A stretch of 64,000 bases of DNA from Volvariella volvacea V23 (Eukaryota; Basidiomycota; Agaricomycetes; Agaricales; Pluteaceae), in assembly GCA_000349905.1 (NCBI GenBank), contig KB722741.1, positions 1,080,100-1,144,099 on the forward strand, in the 5' to 3' direction. This document shows, one piece after another, positions 25,552 through 36,003 of this stretch. Made by a program: the position numbers and the translations under genes. Within the stretch, counting starts at the first letter, position 1; every line of letters starts with the position of its first letter. Under the pieces are notes generated by a model that was not told the origin of the DNA, searched no databases, and saw only the letters and a program-made list of their open reading frames with translations.

Positions 25552-26942
25552 ATGCTCAACAACTCGTTCTCGGTCTCTGGAGTATCCTCAAGTCCTCATC
25601 ATAATCCAAATCTAAGTACTTGGGGCAGTCCTGGAGCTAGCGGCACGCTCTCAAACTCCCTAACAGAAAGTCTATCCCAATCCCGGAGTCACTACCAATC
25701 TGGCTACTTGTTGGTGTGTCCTTTTGTATTGTAATACCGTGCTACTGTGGCTAATGTAGGGGACACATAATGTCATTTCCTTCCAGTCAGCTTCGCAAGC
25801 CAACGTACGTCTCTCTTCTCCGCGTTGCGCGCAACGGGCTCAAATCCATCCGTAGAATGCGCCTCAAGGAAATCAACGAGTTGACGAAGTGCCAGTTGTG
25901 CAAACAAAGGCTAAAATGAACCATGTCCTTGCAAGGGGGTCAGCCTCAACCTACGGCATGGACTCAATGTTCGAGTCATCCAGGTCTGTCCTGATTGCTC
26001 GCCCAAGATGCCTTATTGATCCCTCTACTTGGATAGGCAGAGGCGGGACTTGCCAGACGAAGATGCACCACCAATGGCGTCTGTAAACGATATCCCCAAC
26101 GAGGTCTATGTTGACACGAGTTCAACGCGTTTCCCATCACGCGTAGGTGTCGCTTCCTGTTGCGCGTTATAAGCGCAGTAACTCAACCATACTTTCAGAG
26201 CTCGCTCCACGAAAATCCATTTGCTGTTAACGCGTCGCGACGCCAAACACGACCGCAGTCACAATCTTCGATACCTTCATCTCACAACACCCATCAGCAT
26301 CAACAGCCAACCTACATTATTGTCTTTGGATACCCGCCTGACAAGTATAATGTTACGTCTGAATATTTCAGGTGCTTGGGAAATTCCACGGATCCCGAAC
26401 CAAACACGGAGATTGTGAATGCATTTAGGATTGGATATATGGATGCTGGAGATGCCATGCGAGCTCTAAGAAAAAACGGGGAAGTGATTAGTGGTACTTG
26501 GATGATTGGCGTCAAACTGGCGGTGCGTATATATATTCGGTCACTGCAAAGTCATCACTTATAATTCTTGCTATAGGACCCTGCACAAGCAGAAGCTCTA
26601 ACAGGCGTCCCAGCTCCAAGACTCACACTCGGAGGGATCTCACAATCAGATTCCATGGCTGTCGATGAATCACCAACCTTTGCCACACCTACCCATCCCT
26701 CAAGAGGTGCAGATATTGGAACACCGATAAGACTGGCTCCTTCGGCCGCAGCCTTCAAGAAACCTGGAGCCGGTGATAGACCAAGTTTCATGACCCATGC
26801 GCGGGGGTGGTCGTCTGCTGCTGTTCCCCCGCAACCTGGGGCTGCTGCATCCTCCAATTCGCCCGGTGGTAGTGCGAATCCTCCCGCGACACCGAGCAGA
26901 AGTGTGTTGGGACAAGTTTCGGATTTGATCTTTGGATGGTAG
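25552..26942 (+). CDS. NUP53: Nucleoporin NUP53/NUP35 (MPPN RRM-like domain)
   Basis: An inner-ring/linker nucleoporin that binds membrane and the Nup170/Nup188 side of the pore. Exons join in phase: MLNNSFSVSGVSSSPHHNPN (ATG 25552), a micro-exon SASQAN (18 bp), NAPQGNQRVDEVPVVQTKAK, RQRRDLPDEDAPPMASVNDI, then SSLHENPFAVNASRRQTRPQ. The RRM-like MPPN domain follows: YIIVFGYPPDKYNVTSEYF, then NAFRIGYMDAGDAMRALRKN and GEVISGTWMIGVKLA. A last intron near 26523-26577 leads to DPAQAEALTGVPAPRLTLGG. The C-terminus ends LGQVSDLIFGW with TAG at 26942; this short amphipathic end is the membrane-binding tail known for the family. The N-terminus is Ser/Asn-rich. No break seen. Confidence 0.88.
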
Positions 26943-27461
26943 CGTATTGTGGGGACGCAAAGGTGTACATAGACCTGGTGTGCGCTTTATTTGTTGCTTT
27001 TCTGGAAATTCTAGCCTTGTTTTTTCTGTCCACTTACTGGACGTTCCCCACCGTGTGATGGACAGAAAGTTCGTTACGATGAGTGCTATTTGTGCTACTC
27101 AATCCACATTATGCCAAGCTTGAGCTTGAATTCGTCCAATTTGACAACTCCAAAGTGCCTTCCATGGCGCGCTCTGATCCAAACAGTCGTAAATCGATGG
27201 ACAATCTACCACTTCACTCGTGCGGGGAACACTCTTCCCGTCTTGCATCGAGGTAAGAAGTGCGTACCGGAGTTTCGTTCAACTACAGGAAGCCAAACTA
27301 ATACCTTTCCATAGCCATGTTGCCCTCCAAATCGAATGCTAGTCTTCAAGGCAATGTCGGTGAACTGTTCAAAGTACTAGAGCCAAAGAAAAGACACAAG
27401 GTTAAGATATAAACAAAGGAAAATAAGAACATGATAGTATCACGTCAGGCTCTCTATCGCC
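26943..27461. other. Intergenic between NUP53 and F-box gene
   Basis: Nothing recognisable. It should contain the NUP53 3' end and the F-box promoter. Confidence 0.5.
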
Positions 27462-29174
27462 ATGTTGGTGCGACAGCCGCACAGCCATGCACTCACACAT
27501 GCCAGTGCGCGACGCAGCACACTCATGGAGGGCGTTCAAACATACGCTATCGCGCCTCAAACCAAGATTGGGTGGTATGTCGCATTCGTTGCTCAGCCAA
27601 CGACAATGTTAACACAACCTTGTGCTAATTTGGTAGGTTTATTGTTCTGGACTTCGTATCTTAACTCTCATTTGAAGGAGCAAATCGTCCAACTCCGGTA
27701 TCAAAACACACTAGCCCCCATAAACCGACTTCCTCCAGACGTTTTCTTGCGTATTGCGGTTGAACTACGCCCAAATAAGCCATCTCGCCCACAGTCTTGG
27801 ATACAATTTACTCAAGTGTGTCATGAATGGCGATCGCTTTCTATCAGCGACCCACTTCTTTGGACTACGATCTATATACCCGAGATGTCCCCACACTGGA
27901 TCAAAGTTTTCCTTCTTCGTTCACGCCACGCACCTCTTACTGTGGCTATCAACTGTGCTCTCGAGCTCAAGCACCCCGTCAAAACACTCTCCAAGATAAT
28001 GCAAGCGAAAGGTCGTATTGTTGAACTCTACTGTTCTGGCCGGCGAGCACCTAATCACAAGGTTTGGGTGGATAAATTGGACCTTTCGGCATCGCCCTTG
28101 AAGAGTTTGACGATATCAGGTTGCACGTTGATATACAAGGGCTGGAAGCCGACTTTCAACTTACAGCATTTGGAACTCAAGGACAATAATTTTACTGCTT
28201 CATTCATCTCACAATCCCTTACCACGCTCAAGCTGCGGCGTATGAATAAGACCAACCTCCCATCCATGTCGAGCTTTTACAAGATGTTGTCATCTTTACA
28301 TAATCTACGCTATCTCACTCTACAAGGCCTTCTCACACAAATAGCTTCACAAACGAGACCACAGCAGTTCTCTTTGGTGCCTGGCATCTCCCTCCCCTCT
28401 CTTTTGAGTCTCAAACTCTACCGTGAATCCGAAGAAGAATGCACAAGGTTTCTTTCCCGTGCAACCTTCCCCCAGCTCACACGATTACACACACCCTTTA
28501 AAAAAATGGAAAGCACCCTGACAAGCTTGTCGCTACCCTACAAGGAGTTCCACAACATCTGGAGTAGTACGCAGCTCCTCATGATCGGTCCACCCGATGA
28601 GTCACATCTGCAACTCAACTTAACGTCAGAAGGCTCACTAAATCACTTCGAATTCTTCTCCTCCGACAACCGGAGCAATGAAACAACTCGAATCGTGTGG
28701 ATGCGGTGGAACTCTAATGTTCAATTGTTCGGCGACCTCCTTACAACACTCCCTCCCGACAAGGTATACTCAGTTACGGTGTGCTGGAGATCCCCTTCAG
28801 AACATGGACTGTTGACCCTCGCATCATCGTTGTCGACATTCCCATTCCTCAGAGATCTACGAGTAATGCTTGTTGGCGACCACAAGGTTTATGTTGACTT
28901 CCTTACTGACTTCCTTACGTCTGGTATCCCTTCGTGCGGATGCGTACAGCCCAGTGGCAGCAGCGTCGAGGCCTGTACTTCCTGTCAAGCGTTTTCTGCG
29001 TCATTTTTTCCTGATTTGCACTCTTTGTATTTTGACATGGAAGGAAGGGAGCAAGCAGAAATGGTCACGGAAATGGTCAGAAGCACGTATCGACAGTTTC
29101 GGAACCATCGGATTGCATGTGGTCGACCTATAACCACAACGTTTGGTTATTACTCTACTCCACTGACTAAATGA
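27462..29174 (+). CDS. F-box protein with C-terminal LRR-like region
   Basis: Predicted substrate adaptor for an SCF ubiquitin ligase. The open frame gives 570 residues. The F-box lies at about residues 88-138 (INRLPPDVFLRIAVEL, then WIQFTQVCHEWRSLSISDPL and LWTTIYI), which is the usual agaricomycete form. Beyond it come Leu-rich segments (LKSLTISGC, LQHLELKDNNF, LRYLTLQGL, SLPSLLSLKLY) typical of degenerate leucine-rich repeats. The F-box normally sits nearer the N-terminus in such proteins, so the first ~80 residues may be untranslated leader or hide a small intron; the true start may be downstream. Substrate unknown. It is followed in the same direction by a second F-box gene. Confidence 0.75.
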   Translation: MLVRQPHSHALTHASARRSTLMEGVQTYAIAPQTKIGWYVAFVAQPTTMLTQPCANLVGLLFWTSYLNSHLKEQIVQLRYQNTLAPINRLPPDVFLRIAVELRPNKPSRPQSWIQFTQVCHEWRSLSISDPLLWTTIYIPEMSPHWIKVFLLRSRHAPLTVAINCALELKHPVKTLSKIMQAKGRIVELYCSGRRAPNHKVWVDKLDLSASPLKSLTISGCTLIYKGWKPTFNLQHLELKDNNFTASFISQSLTTLKLRRMNKTNLPSMSSFYKMLSSLHNLRYLTLQGLLTQIASQTRPQQFSLVPGISLPSLLSLKLYRESEEECTRFLSRATFPQLTRLHTPFKKMESTLTSLSLPYKEFHNIWSSTQLLMIGPPDESHLQLNLTSEGSLNHFEFFSSDNRSNETTRIVWMRWNSNVQLFGDLLTTLPPDKVYSVTVCWRSPSEHGLLTLASSLSTFPFLRDLRVMLVGDHKVYVDFLTDFLTSGIPSCGCVQPSGSSVEACTSCQAFSASFFPDLHSLYFDMEGREQAEMVTEMVRSTYRQFRNHRIACGRPITTTFGYYSTPLTK

Positions 29175-29533
29175 TATTTGGTGGTGGTTGGGTCTGCTAG
29201 TGGGTGATACAGGTGTTCGGTGGAGTAATTTGGATGAGCTGCCCGCCTTTTGTATGCAATTTTTCTGTGGACATTCGCACATTCGACATCCCTAAGCTGC
29301 TCGGATGTTGCAAGATTAGAAACTCGTTAATCGGATGAGCGTGCAATGAACAGTCTTAACTTGATAGCTTGCGGGGAAAGTGGCACGGGCCCGCACGGTG
29401 ATTGTAAACCGTCCGCTTACATCGGATCAACAATGATTATCCCAAGCAGAACTGTATTCCTGAACAAACAACGAGGCTTACTCCAAGACTTCCACTAGGT
29501 GAGCGGCGTCACCCTATAGCACATTAAATTGAT
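29175..29533. other. Short intergenic between two F-box genes
   Basis: About 360 bp, no feature seen. It must hold the terminator of one and the promoter of the next co-directional F-box gene. Confidence 0.5.
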
Positions 29534-31012
29534 ATGAATCAACACAGGTATATGGATCACCTACCATACGATGTACTTCGACAATTGTTTGAGATCACTC
29601 ATCAAGCGGCTTGCTTTCTGAATCCAGAGAGCGATCCCCTGTGCTCTTCGGTTCACCTCTCCCATATCAGCAGGAATTGTAGAGGGGTTGCGCTGTCCAT
29701 ACCTAAACTCTGGCCTTATATATCAATCTCCAGAAGCATCGCGCATGATCCTCCTGCACGGCCCAATGCGCGGATAGACCGCACAAAAGCATGTCTTGGG
29801 CGCTCGAAGGATTCCCCTCTCTTTATCAGCATTTCTACGCAAGACGAAATCAATGAGATTATTGATCTCCTCCTCCCGCACTCGCATAGATGGCACACGA
29901 TCAAAATCGAGGCGCCGTCGCTAACCCATCAAAGGTTTGGGAGAGCGGACAATTTCGATTCCGTTGTCAGCATCTCCACAGCGTTGACGGACACATTGCG
30001 CCGCCATTCCGCACAGATTAGCGCCTACAAACGGGCGCTAAACCTGAAGAGACTGTACATGCCGGAGTATACTGGAATCCCCATATTCAACTTTTCTATG
30101 GAGAGTCTAGAAACATGGATTGGCGTCTTAAGTCGTGAAACTCTGAAACTATTGACCAAAAAGGCGCAAAACCTGAAGGTTCTCTGCCTTATCGATGTGC
30201 ATTATAGGATTTTCAATAGTATTCAGCCCGGAGGCCCAAGTGCAGCCGAGTCCTTTTCCTTGGAGTCGATGCCATCGGTCGATTCCCTCTCCTATGTCGT
30301 GCCCGAACCGGTTGATGCCTTTAACTGGGTAGCAGTGCTACCCCAATTTCCGGCATTGCGACGATTATCCATATGCGACCCCTGGGCCAGGTGCCATACC
30401 CTCGGGGTAGGAGATCTCGCCCCATTCCTTAGAAGCTTCATCGAATCTGTCCCCACGTCGCTCACGATGTTGTCCCTGAAGACTACTCTTCCTAATCGCA
30501 TAGTCCAAGGCATTCTATCCTCCCTCCCGCAACAAATCACTCACTTGAAACTCGAACTCGCATCTCCTGAAGGAACAGAGGACATTCTCAGCAGCCTCGT
30601 TCATTGCCTCCCTCATCCATCCAGGGCTGCTGGCTTTTCGTGCCTGTTCCCCCGACTCGAGCATTTAGTTCTCAAACAAAGCAATTGCATCCAGCCCGAT
30701 TTTCTACCATTTTTCGAATCACGGTTCATACCAGACACTGATGGAGTCGCCCACATGAAGTCGTCATTGCTCACCTACACTGCAGATGAAGCTTTGGGAG
30801 AGCCGGATGATTGTTTAAATGATGGTGTGGTTCAACGCCTATCGGTGATGTGCGACTTGGGATTTGTGGCGAGGGTGAAAATCCAGGGTCATGTAGTGTT
30901 TGAAAAATGTGGGGAATGGGCTCAAAACCTGGAGCGCGAGATGGGATGGGACGAGATTCTGAAGAGTGAAGTGGAGCATCCTTTGACCTTGGGAAGAATC
31001 CGGAACTGGTAG
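29534..31012 (+). CDS. F-box-like protein, intronless frame
   Basis: A 492-residue single-exon frame starting at the ATG at 29534. The N-terminus has an F-box-like motif at about residues 8-65 (MDHLPYDVLRQLFEITHQA, then VHLSHISRNCRGVALSIPKL and WPYISI). The remainder is Leu-rich with repeat-like phrases (LSLKTTLPNRIVQGILSSL, QITHLKLELASPEG, LEHLVLKQSNC), as in agaricomycete F-box/LRR families. The C-terminal block DLGFVARVKI is matched by a broken copy at about 40.2-40.5 kb. Role inferred: SCF-type adaptor; target unknown. Sequence divergence from the F-box gene upstream is large, so they are not a recent duplicate pair. Confidence 0.72.
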   Translation: MNQHRYMDHLPYDVLRQLFEITHQAACFLNPESDPLCSSVHLSHISRNCRGVALSIPKLWPYISISRSIAHDPPARPNARIDRTKACLGRSKDSPLFISISTQDEINEIIDLLLPHSHRWHTIKIEAPSLTHQRFGRADNFDSVVSISTALTDTLRRHSAQISAYKRALNLKRLYMPEYTGIPIFNFSMESLETWIGVLSRETLKLLTKKAQNLKVLCLIDVHYRIFNSIQPGGPSAAESFSLESMPSVDSLSYVVPEPVDAFNWVAVLPQFPALRRLSICDPWARCHTLGVGDLAPFLRSFIESVPTSLTMLSLKTTLPNRIVQGILSSLPQQITHLKLELASPEGTEDILSSLVHCLPHPSRAAGFSCLFPRLEHLVLKQSNCIQPDFLPFFESRFIPDTDGVAHMKSSLLTYTADEALGEPDDCLNDGVVQRLSVMCDLGFVARVKIQGHVVFEKCGEWAQNLEREMGWDEILKSEVEHPLTLGRIRNW

Positions 31013-32853
31013 GCTAACCTGGCGCGGCTTAATTGACACTTCTTATACGTTGGACTCGAACTCTATGGACTAAGGCTCATGGACCTTGTTATCGGTGCAA
31101 CTTATTTGATCAATGCTCGGACGAGTAGTAGATGTATCTTTTATGTAGCATAAACGCCCAAGGACGTTTGATATTCCAAAATATCCCCTAGCGTGCTATC
31201 CAGTCGTAGAATTGAAAAGAGAATTCAGCAATCAGTTAATCTAGGTGCACAACCTGCATTCAGCCATAGTAAATGATGCAAAAAACAAACGGCCCACGCC
31301 AACGATTAAGGCATGAAAAGTGGATCAAGGTATTTTTTTTGAGGATTCTGATTCCTTTACGTCAAGAAGTATATACGAGGCGATGACTGCATATGTTGCT
31401 GAAATCCTGAATGTTTCGTCGAGTTTGGGGTGGGCTTTAGAACGGATTTTGGTATAGGGTTTATGGTGTCACATGATCACAGTCACATGTGTGGCACACA
31501 AAGTCGTCACACCCACTCAACTTTGAACTTGTTGACCAACCATCACAATGATATTCTGCTTCGACACAACTCTAATGCTCGCGAAACGACCTGGTAAACG
31601 CCTCACGGCCTAGAATAGATGCACTGCAAAGCGCGCACACCGGATTGCTCCAGTCCAGACGCGTCCGAACATTTTCATAAAGCCAACAGGAATATAACCT
31701 ATTACCCACGTCCTTGGGTGAGGTTACGCGATAAGCCTTTTGGTAACAAGGTTATTATCTCGAATGATGAAAAAATGGCGACGCATCGACTTGAAATAAA
31801 ACGCTTCGGAGTGTCGTCAGACACAGTTGATATATGACCACATCGTCCATTGGGTGACTTCAATGTGGATCATGGAATGCCGACGAGAACGCCGCTCTTT
31901 CCCGCACGGTTGTTCCTGAGGCCTGAGGTCTGAGTGCCTATAAGCCAATTGCCCATCCACTTCTCGCGGCAGTGTACACGGCATCGGTATGTCAAGTCCT
32001 ATTTGACAGTTGACGTCTTGCGTACCCTGCGCCTTAGACGGTTGCTCCTACTTCCACGAGGTTATTGCCTCGTATTTTGACTTGGCGGCGATGGAGACTA
32101 TTGTGAAGGCTTTTGGGCCAACATACACAGCTTTTAATCGTCGAGATTACGAGGATGTTGAGGGGCATACATAAAGCGTGTAGAGGTTCGGCATGGATGG
32201 CAGAACGAACCAATAAGAAGAATAACGTACATGATGCAGATGCAGGCTCCTATCGGATTAAGGTGGCATCGTCCAAGCGAAGCACGGCGAGTAAACGGCG
32301 CCAAAAACCCTCGACGTGTAGCATGAATTAATATTTTGTGATTTATCCCTTAAATCCGCCGAATGTGTCAACCCCATCGACCCGGAAGGACATTGAGACT
32401 TTTTGCACTTAGTTTGGGTTTTGGTTACACTGGTACTTAACGTGCTTCAAGCTGAGTTCCAAATCGACCATCTATTCACTTGTGAGTTTCTTCATGTCTG
32501 TTACTCATCCCATAAAAATGATCCTCATGCATTATGCATTATGGCAGATCCGGATCAAGCATCGCGAGATAATGCATCCGACATTCCCATCTATTTCACC
32601 CGTTCCCTCCAGCTGATTCGTGCCCTTCCTCACCGTAATTGGGTATCGCTGATCCCCCATTACTTCCAAGAACCTCATTGATCAAAAAATTCTCAGGAAA
32701 TACCGTAAAACCATCAAACTACTGGGATAGGATCCACGACTTCCTCCGTTTTCTTTGGGTGTAGCAGCGGTAGTGCTGTCACTGCTAGATTCTCGAATCT
32801 GGACCAGAGTAGAAGAGGCAATATTTCTCTTTTTCGTTGCCTCGACTTGAAAA
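31013..32853. other. Intergenic, no gene supported
   Basis: Frames of 60-90 residues exist but none has a recognisable domain. The 3' part contains the upstream region of the first laccase. Confidence 0.45.
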
Positions 32854-32860
32854 TATAAAG
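32854..32860 (+). promoter_or_regulatory. TATA box of laccase A
   Basis: TATAAAG lies 138 bp upstream of the laccase ATG at 32992. The third laccase in the window has its TATA element at exactly the same distance, and the second at 135 bp, which supports a real core promoter. Confidence 0.6.
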
Positions 32861-32991
32861 GCTTGACATGAGAGGACCAGGAGCTGCATCAAATCTTCTG
32901 GATTCTTCGCCCACAAAATACATCTAGCAATGTTCGTCCTTATGCCTTCCAGCAAACGGGTGCACTCACTTGCTTGTCCCTACAGACGAGA

Positions 32992-35619
32992 ATGAATGTC
33001 TCATCAAGATTGCAATCCTTGCTCAACACCCTTACCATTATGGTCACCGTGGTGGGTTTAGGTGCTGACCATGCCTCAGCCCAACAGAGCTCTGTTACGC
33101 TGGAGTTAACTAATGGTGCTGTCTCTCCGGATGGCATTACCCGCGATGCTATTCTGGTCAATGGCGCACTATTTGGGGCCGTTATTACAGGCAAAAAGGT
33201 GTATCTCATTGTGATGATTTTGCTTTCACCATCGATTTGACACCCCGTATTATTTAGGGAGACCACTTCGTCATCGAGGTTGATAATCAACTAAATAACA
33301 CTGACTTGCGCAAGAGTACCTCTATCGTGAGTTGGACTTATACACCAAGTACGTGGGTTGATAACATCCGGATATCTAAAAAAACAGCACTGGCATGGGC
33401 TGTTCCAGCGTGGAAGTTCGTGGGCTGACGGCCCAGCATTCGTTACTCAATGCCCTATTGCTCCCGATCATAAGTTTACCTATCAGTTCACACCCACCGA
33501 AGAGGCTGGAACATTTTGGTACCATTCACACCTTGGTGAGTCGACAGAAAACTTTACCGTAGCGTCCTTTTTCCGACAGAGGTGTGTCGTATCACAGATG
33601 CTCAATACTGCGATGGTCTTAGAGGTCCCTTCATCATTTACGATCCTGAAGATCCGCACCTTGACCTCTACGATGTCGATAATGGTAAGTTCGTTAACCA
33701 GCCTTCCATATCCACTTCTTGATTAAGTGGAATGCAGAAGATACAATCATCACATTAGCAGACTGGTATCGTGAGTTATTCAACTCAATTTTATATTCGT
33801 AGCCATTAATACAAGCAACTAGACACCCCTGCGCCTCAACTTAGTGGTATAATGTTTGTGTCTTTCCTTTCATTGTCCAATTTTAACCTCTCATCTCCCG
33901 TGGTTACAGTACACCAGATTCGACGCTCATCAACGGTTTAGGGCGTACAGTCGCTACCCCCACAGCGCCTCTCGCAGTCATCAACGTTCAACAAGGCCTT
34001 AGGTACAGCTTCGTGTTGTCAAGCTATATTCCCTAACATCCAATACTCCCATTTTATTGTAGGTATCGCTTCAGACTGCTGTCCTTATCCTGCGATCCAA
34101 ATTGGGTCTTTTCAATCGAAGGGCATGACTTGACTGTCGTTGAAGCAGATGGTGTCAGCATGCAGCCTGTCACCGTAAGCTCCATTCAAATCTTTGCTGG
34201 TACGCGAGTTCTTTTTCCATTTGCTTTTTCTTGACTGACGAGAACTTTATTCTAGCTCAGAGATACTCCTTCATTGTACGCTTTCCAATCTTGCTTTCAA
34301 TAATAGGTGTACTTACCAACTGCAGCTCAATGCCAACCAACCCGTAGACAATTACTGGATCCGTGCCAACCCGAATATTGGACCGACCGGATTTAACAAT
34401 AATATTAACAGTGCTATCCTACGATACCAAGGGGCTCCAGTAGCTGAACCTACTGGTTTGGGAGTTCAAGATACCCTTGATCTCCTTTTTGAACCTGATC
34501 TACACGTACGTTTTAGGTTCTTTCGTGATGCAAGCTGCTACTAAAATCGTGAGTTTTTATTACAGCCTGTTGTCAACCCTGGAGCTGTAAGGTCACTTTG
34601 CATCTGGCGTTTTGCTTTGGGCACTTGAACGTTATTTGACAGCCTGGCGTTGCTCAATCAAATGGTGTCGATATAGATTTGGTCATCAGTATTGCATTCG
34701 TGGGTCCCCTTTTAAGCAATTGGTGGATCCTGTTTAATTCTGCTCGATTGAACAGACCTCCGGACGTTTCTTTCTCGATGGTACATCATATACATCACCT
34801 GACATGCCGTCGCTACTTCAAATCCTGAGTGGTACTCCAGCAAGTAAGTGTCCGTGCCGAGGAATAAACACCAGGAAGGAATTCCTATGTCTACGTTCTT
34901 GGAATATCAGGCGACCTTCTTTCTCCTGGATCATACATTCCACTACCCGCAAACAAGACTATACAAATTTCGTTCCCAGTAATCGCTGGCCAAGGATCTG
35001 CAGTTGGTGCACCCGTGAGTCCCTGCATTTGTCTTATATCATACACCCTCTCTGATCTAATATGTACAGCATCCTTTCCACCTGCACGGTGTAGGTTTTC
35101 TCATATTCCAAGGTTACTTGATTCGGTACTGACCTAGCAAAAACAGCATACGTTCGATGTTGTTCGTAGCGCTGGCAGCTCGGTATACAACTACATTGAT
35201 CCTCCTCGTCGTGACGTCGTTGCAATCGGTCTGCCAGGGGACAATGTTACAATTCGATTCGTCACAGATAATGCTGGTCCTTGGTTCTTGCACTGGTGAG
35301 TGCAAAAGTTTGGTGCCTGAATCCTCATGAAATCAATTACTGGTCGGTGGGCATAACAGCCATATCGAATGGCATCTTCGAAAGTGAGTGAATACTCATC
35401 CCGTATTTTGCATTAAAAATGATTACTAATATTCTCCTACTACTTGACAGCGGTCTTGGTGTTGTTATTGCTGAAGATACAGCAGGAGTTGTCAACGGCC
35501 CTGCACCTCCTCGTACGCTCAAATTCTCCTACGCCCAACTAAGAGTGCTCATAATTCTCGCAGAGGAATGGGAGGAACTTTGTGATATCTACAACGCCTT
35601 GGATCCTGAAGACCAGTAG
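32992..35619 (+). CDS. lcc: Laccase A (multicopper oxidase), secreted
   Basis: Extracellular p-diphenol:O2 oxidoreductase. The ATG at 32992 opens a signal peptide ([16 protein letters not shown]) followed by [16 protein letters not shown]. About 18 short introns join in phase. All four copper-ligand blocks are intact: [56 protein letters not shown] and PWFLHCHIEWHLRNGLGVV. The residue ten after the ligand-cluster Cys is Leu, the axial position linked to medium redox potential. A micro-exon encodes the seven-residue PVVNPGA block. The C-terminus is [18 protein letters not shown] with TAG at 35617. It is convergent with laccase B, with 384 bp between stops. Length (about 520 residues) is normal for fungal laccases, and no break was seen. 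Confidence 0.95.
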
Positions 35620-36003
35620 ACCCAAAATCTAATTGGGATATACTTAGATCTTAGAATACAAACGGCTTCAGCCTCGAATTGGTTTTTGGAAGTATTTATA
35701 TCCTTAATCTATATCCTCCGGAGGAACCTACGTCAAGAAGACGCGTTCAGTAAACTGCAATTCCAATCTGGTCATCCGAGTCTTGCATCCAATAGGCATC
35801 ATGCTTTCAACAAAATGCATTTTTATATTGGAGGTATAAAACTTTAGGGTAACATGTGAGTTTTAGGTATGTACGTGTTGGGCGTACATCAAAGTCCGTT
35901 AGAAGCGGGTTTCTCCTTGAGAATCGCCAGGCCGCGCTCGCGCGTACCCCAGGACAAAAGTACCGCTCATCCAGAATACCCGATCTGCCGGTGATTCGAG
36001 TGA
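35620..36003. other. Shared 3' region of convergent laccases A and B
   Basis: 384 bp between the two stop codons; it must carry both polyadenylation regions. AT-rich in the middle (35800-35860). No gene. Confidence 0.6.

Noticed and set aside
4789..26942. Functional cluster of nuclear-pore genes
   Set aside because: Two nucleoporins within 22 kb could be coincidence; eukaryotic gene order gives no reason to infer co-function here.
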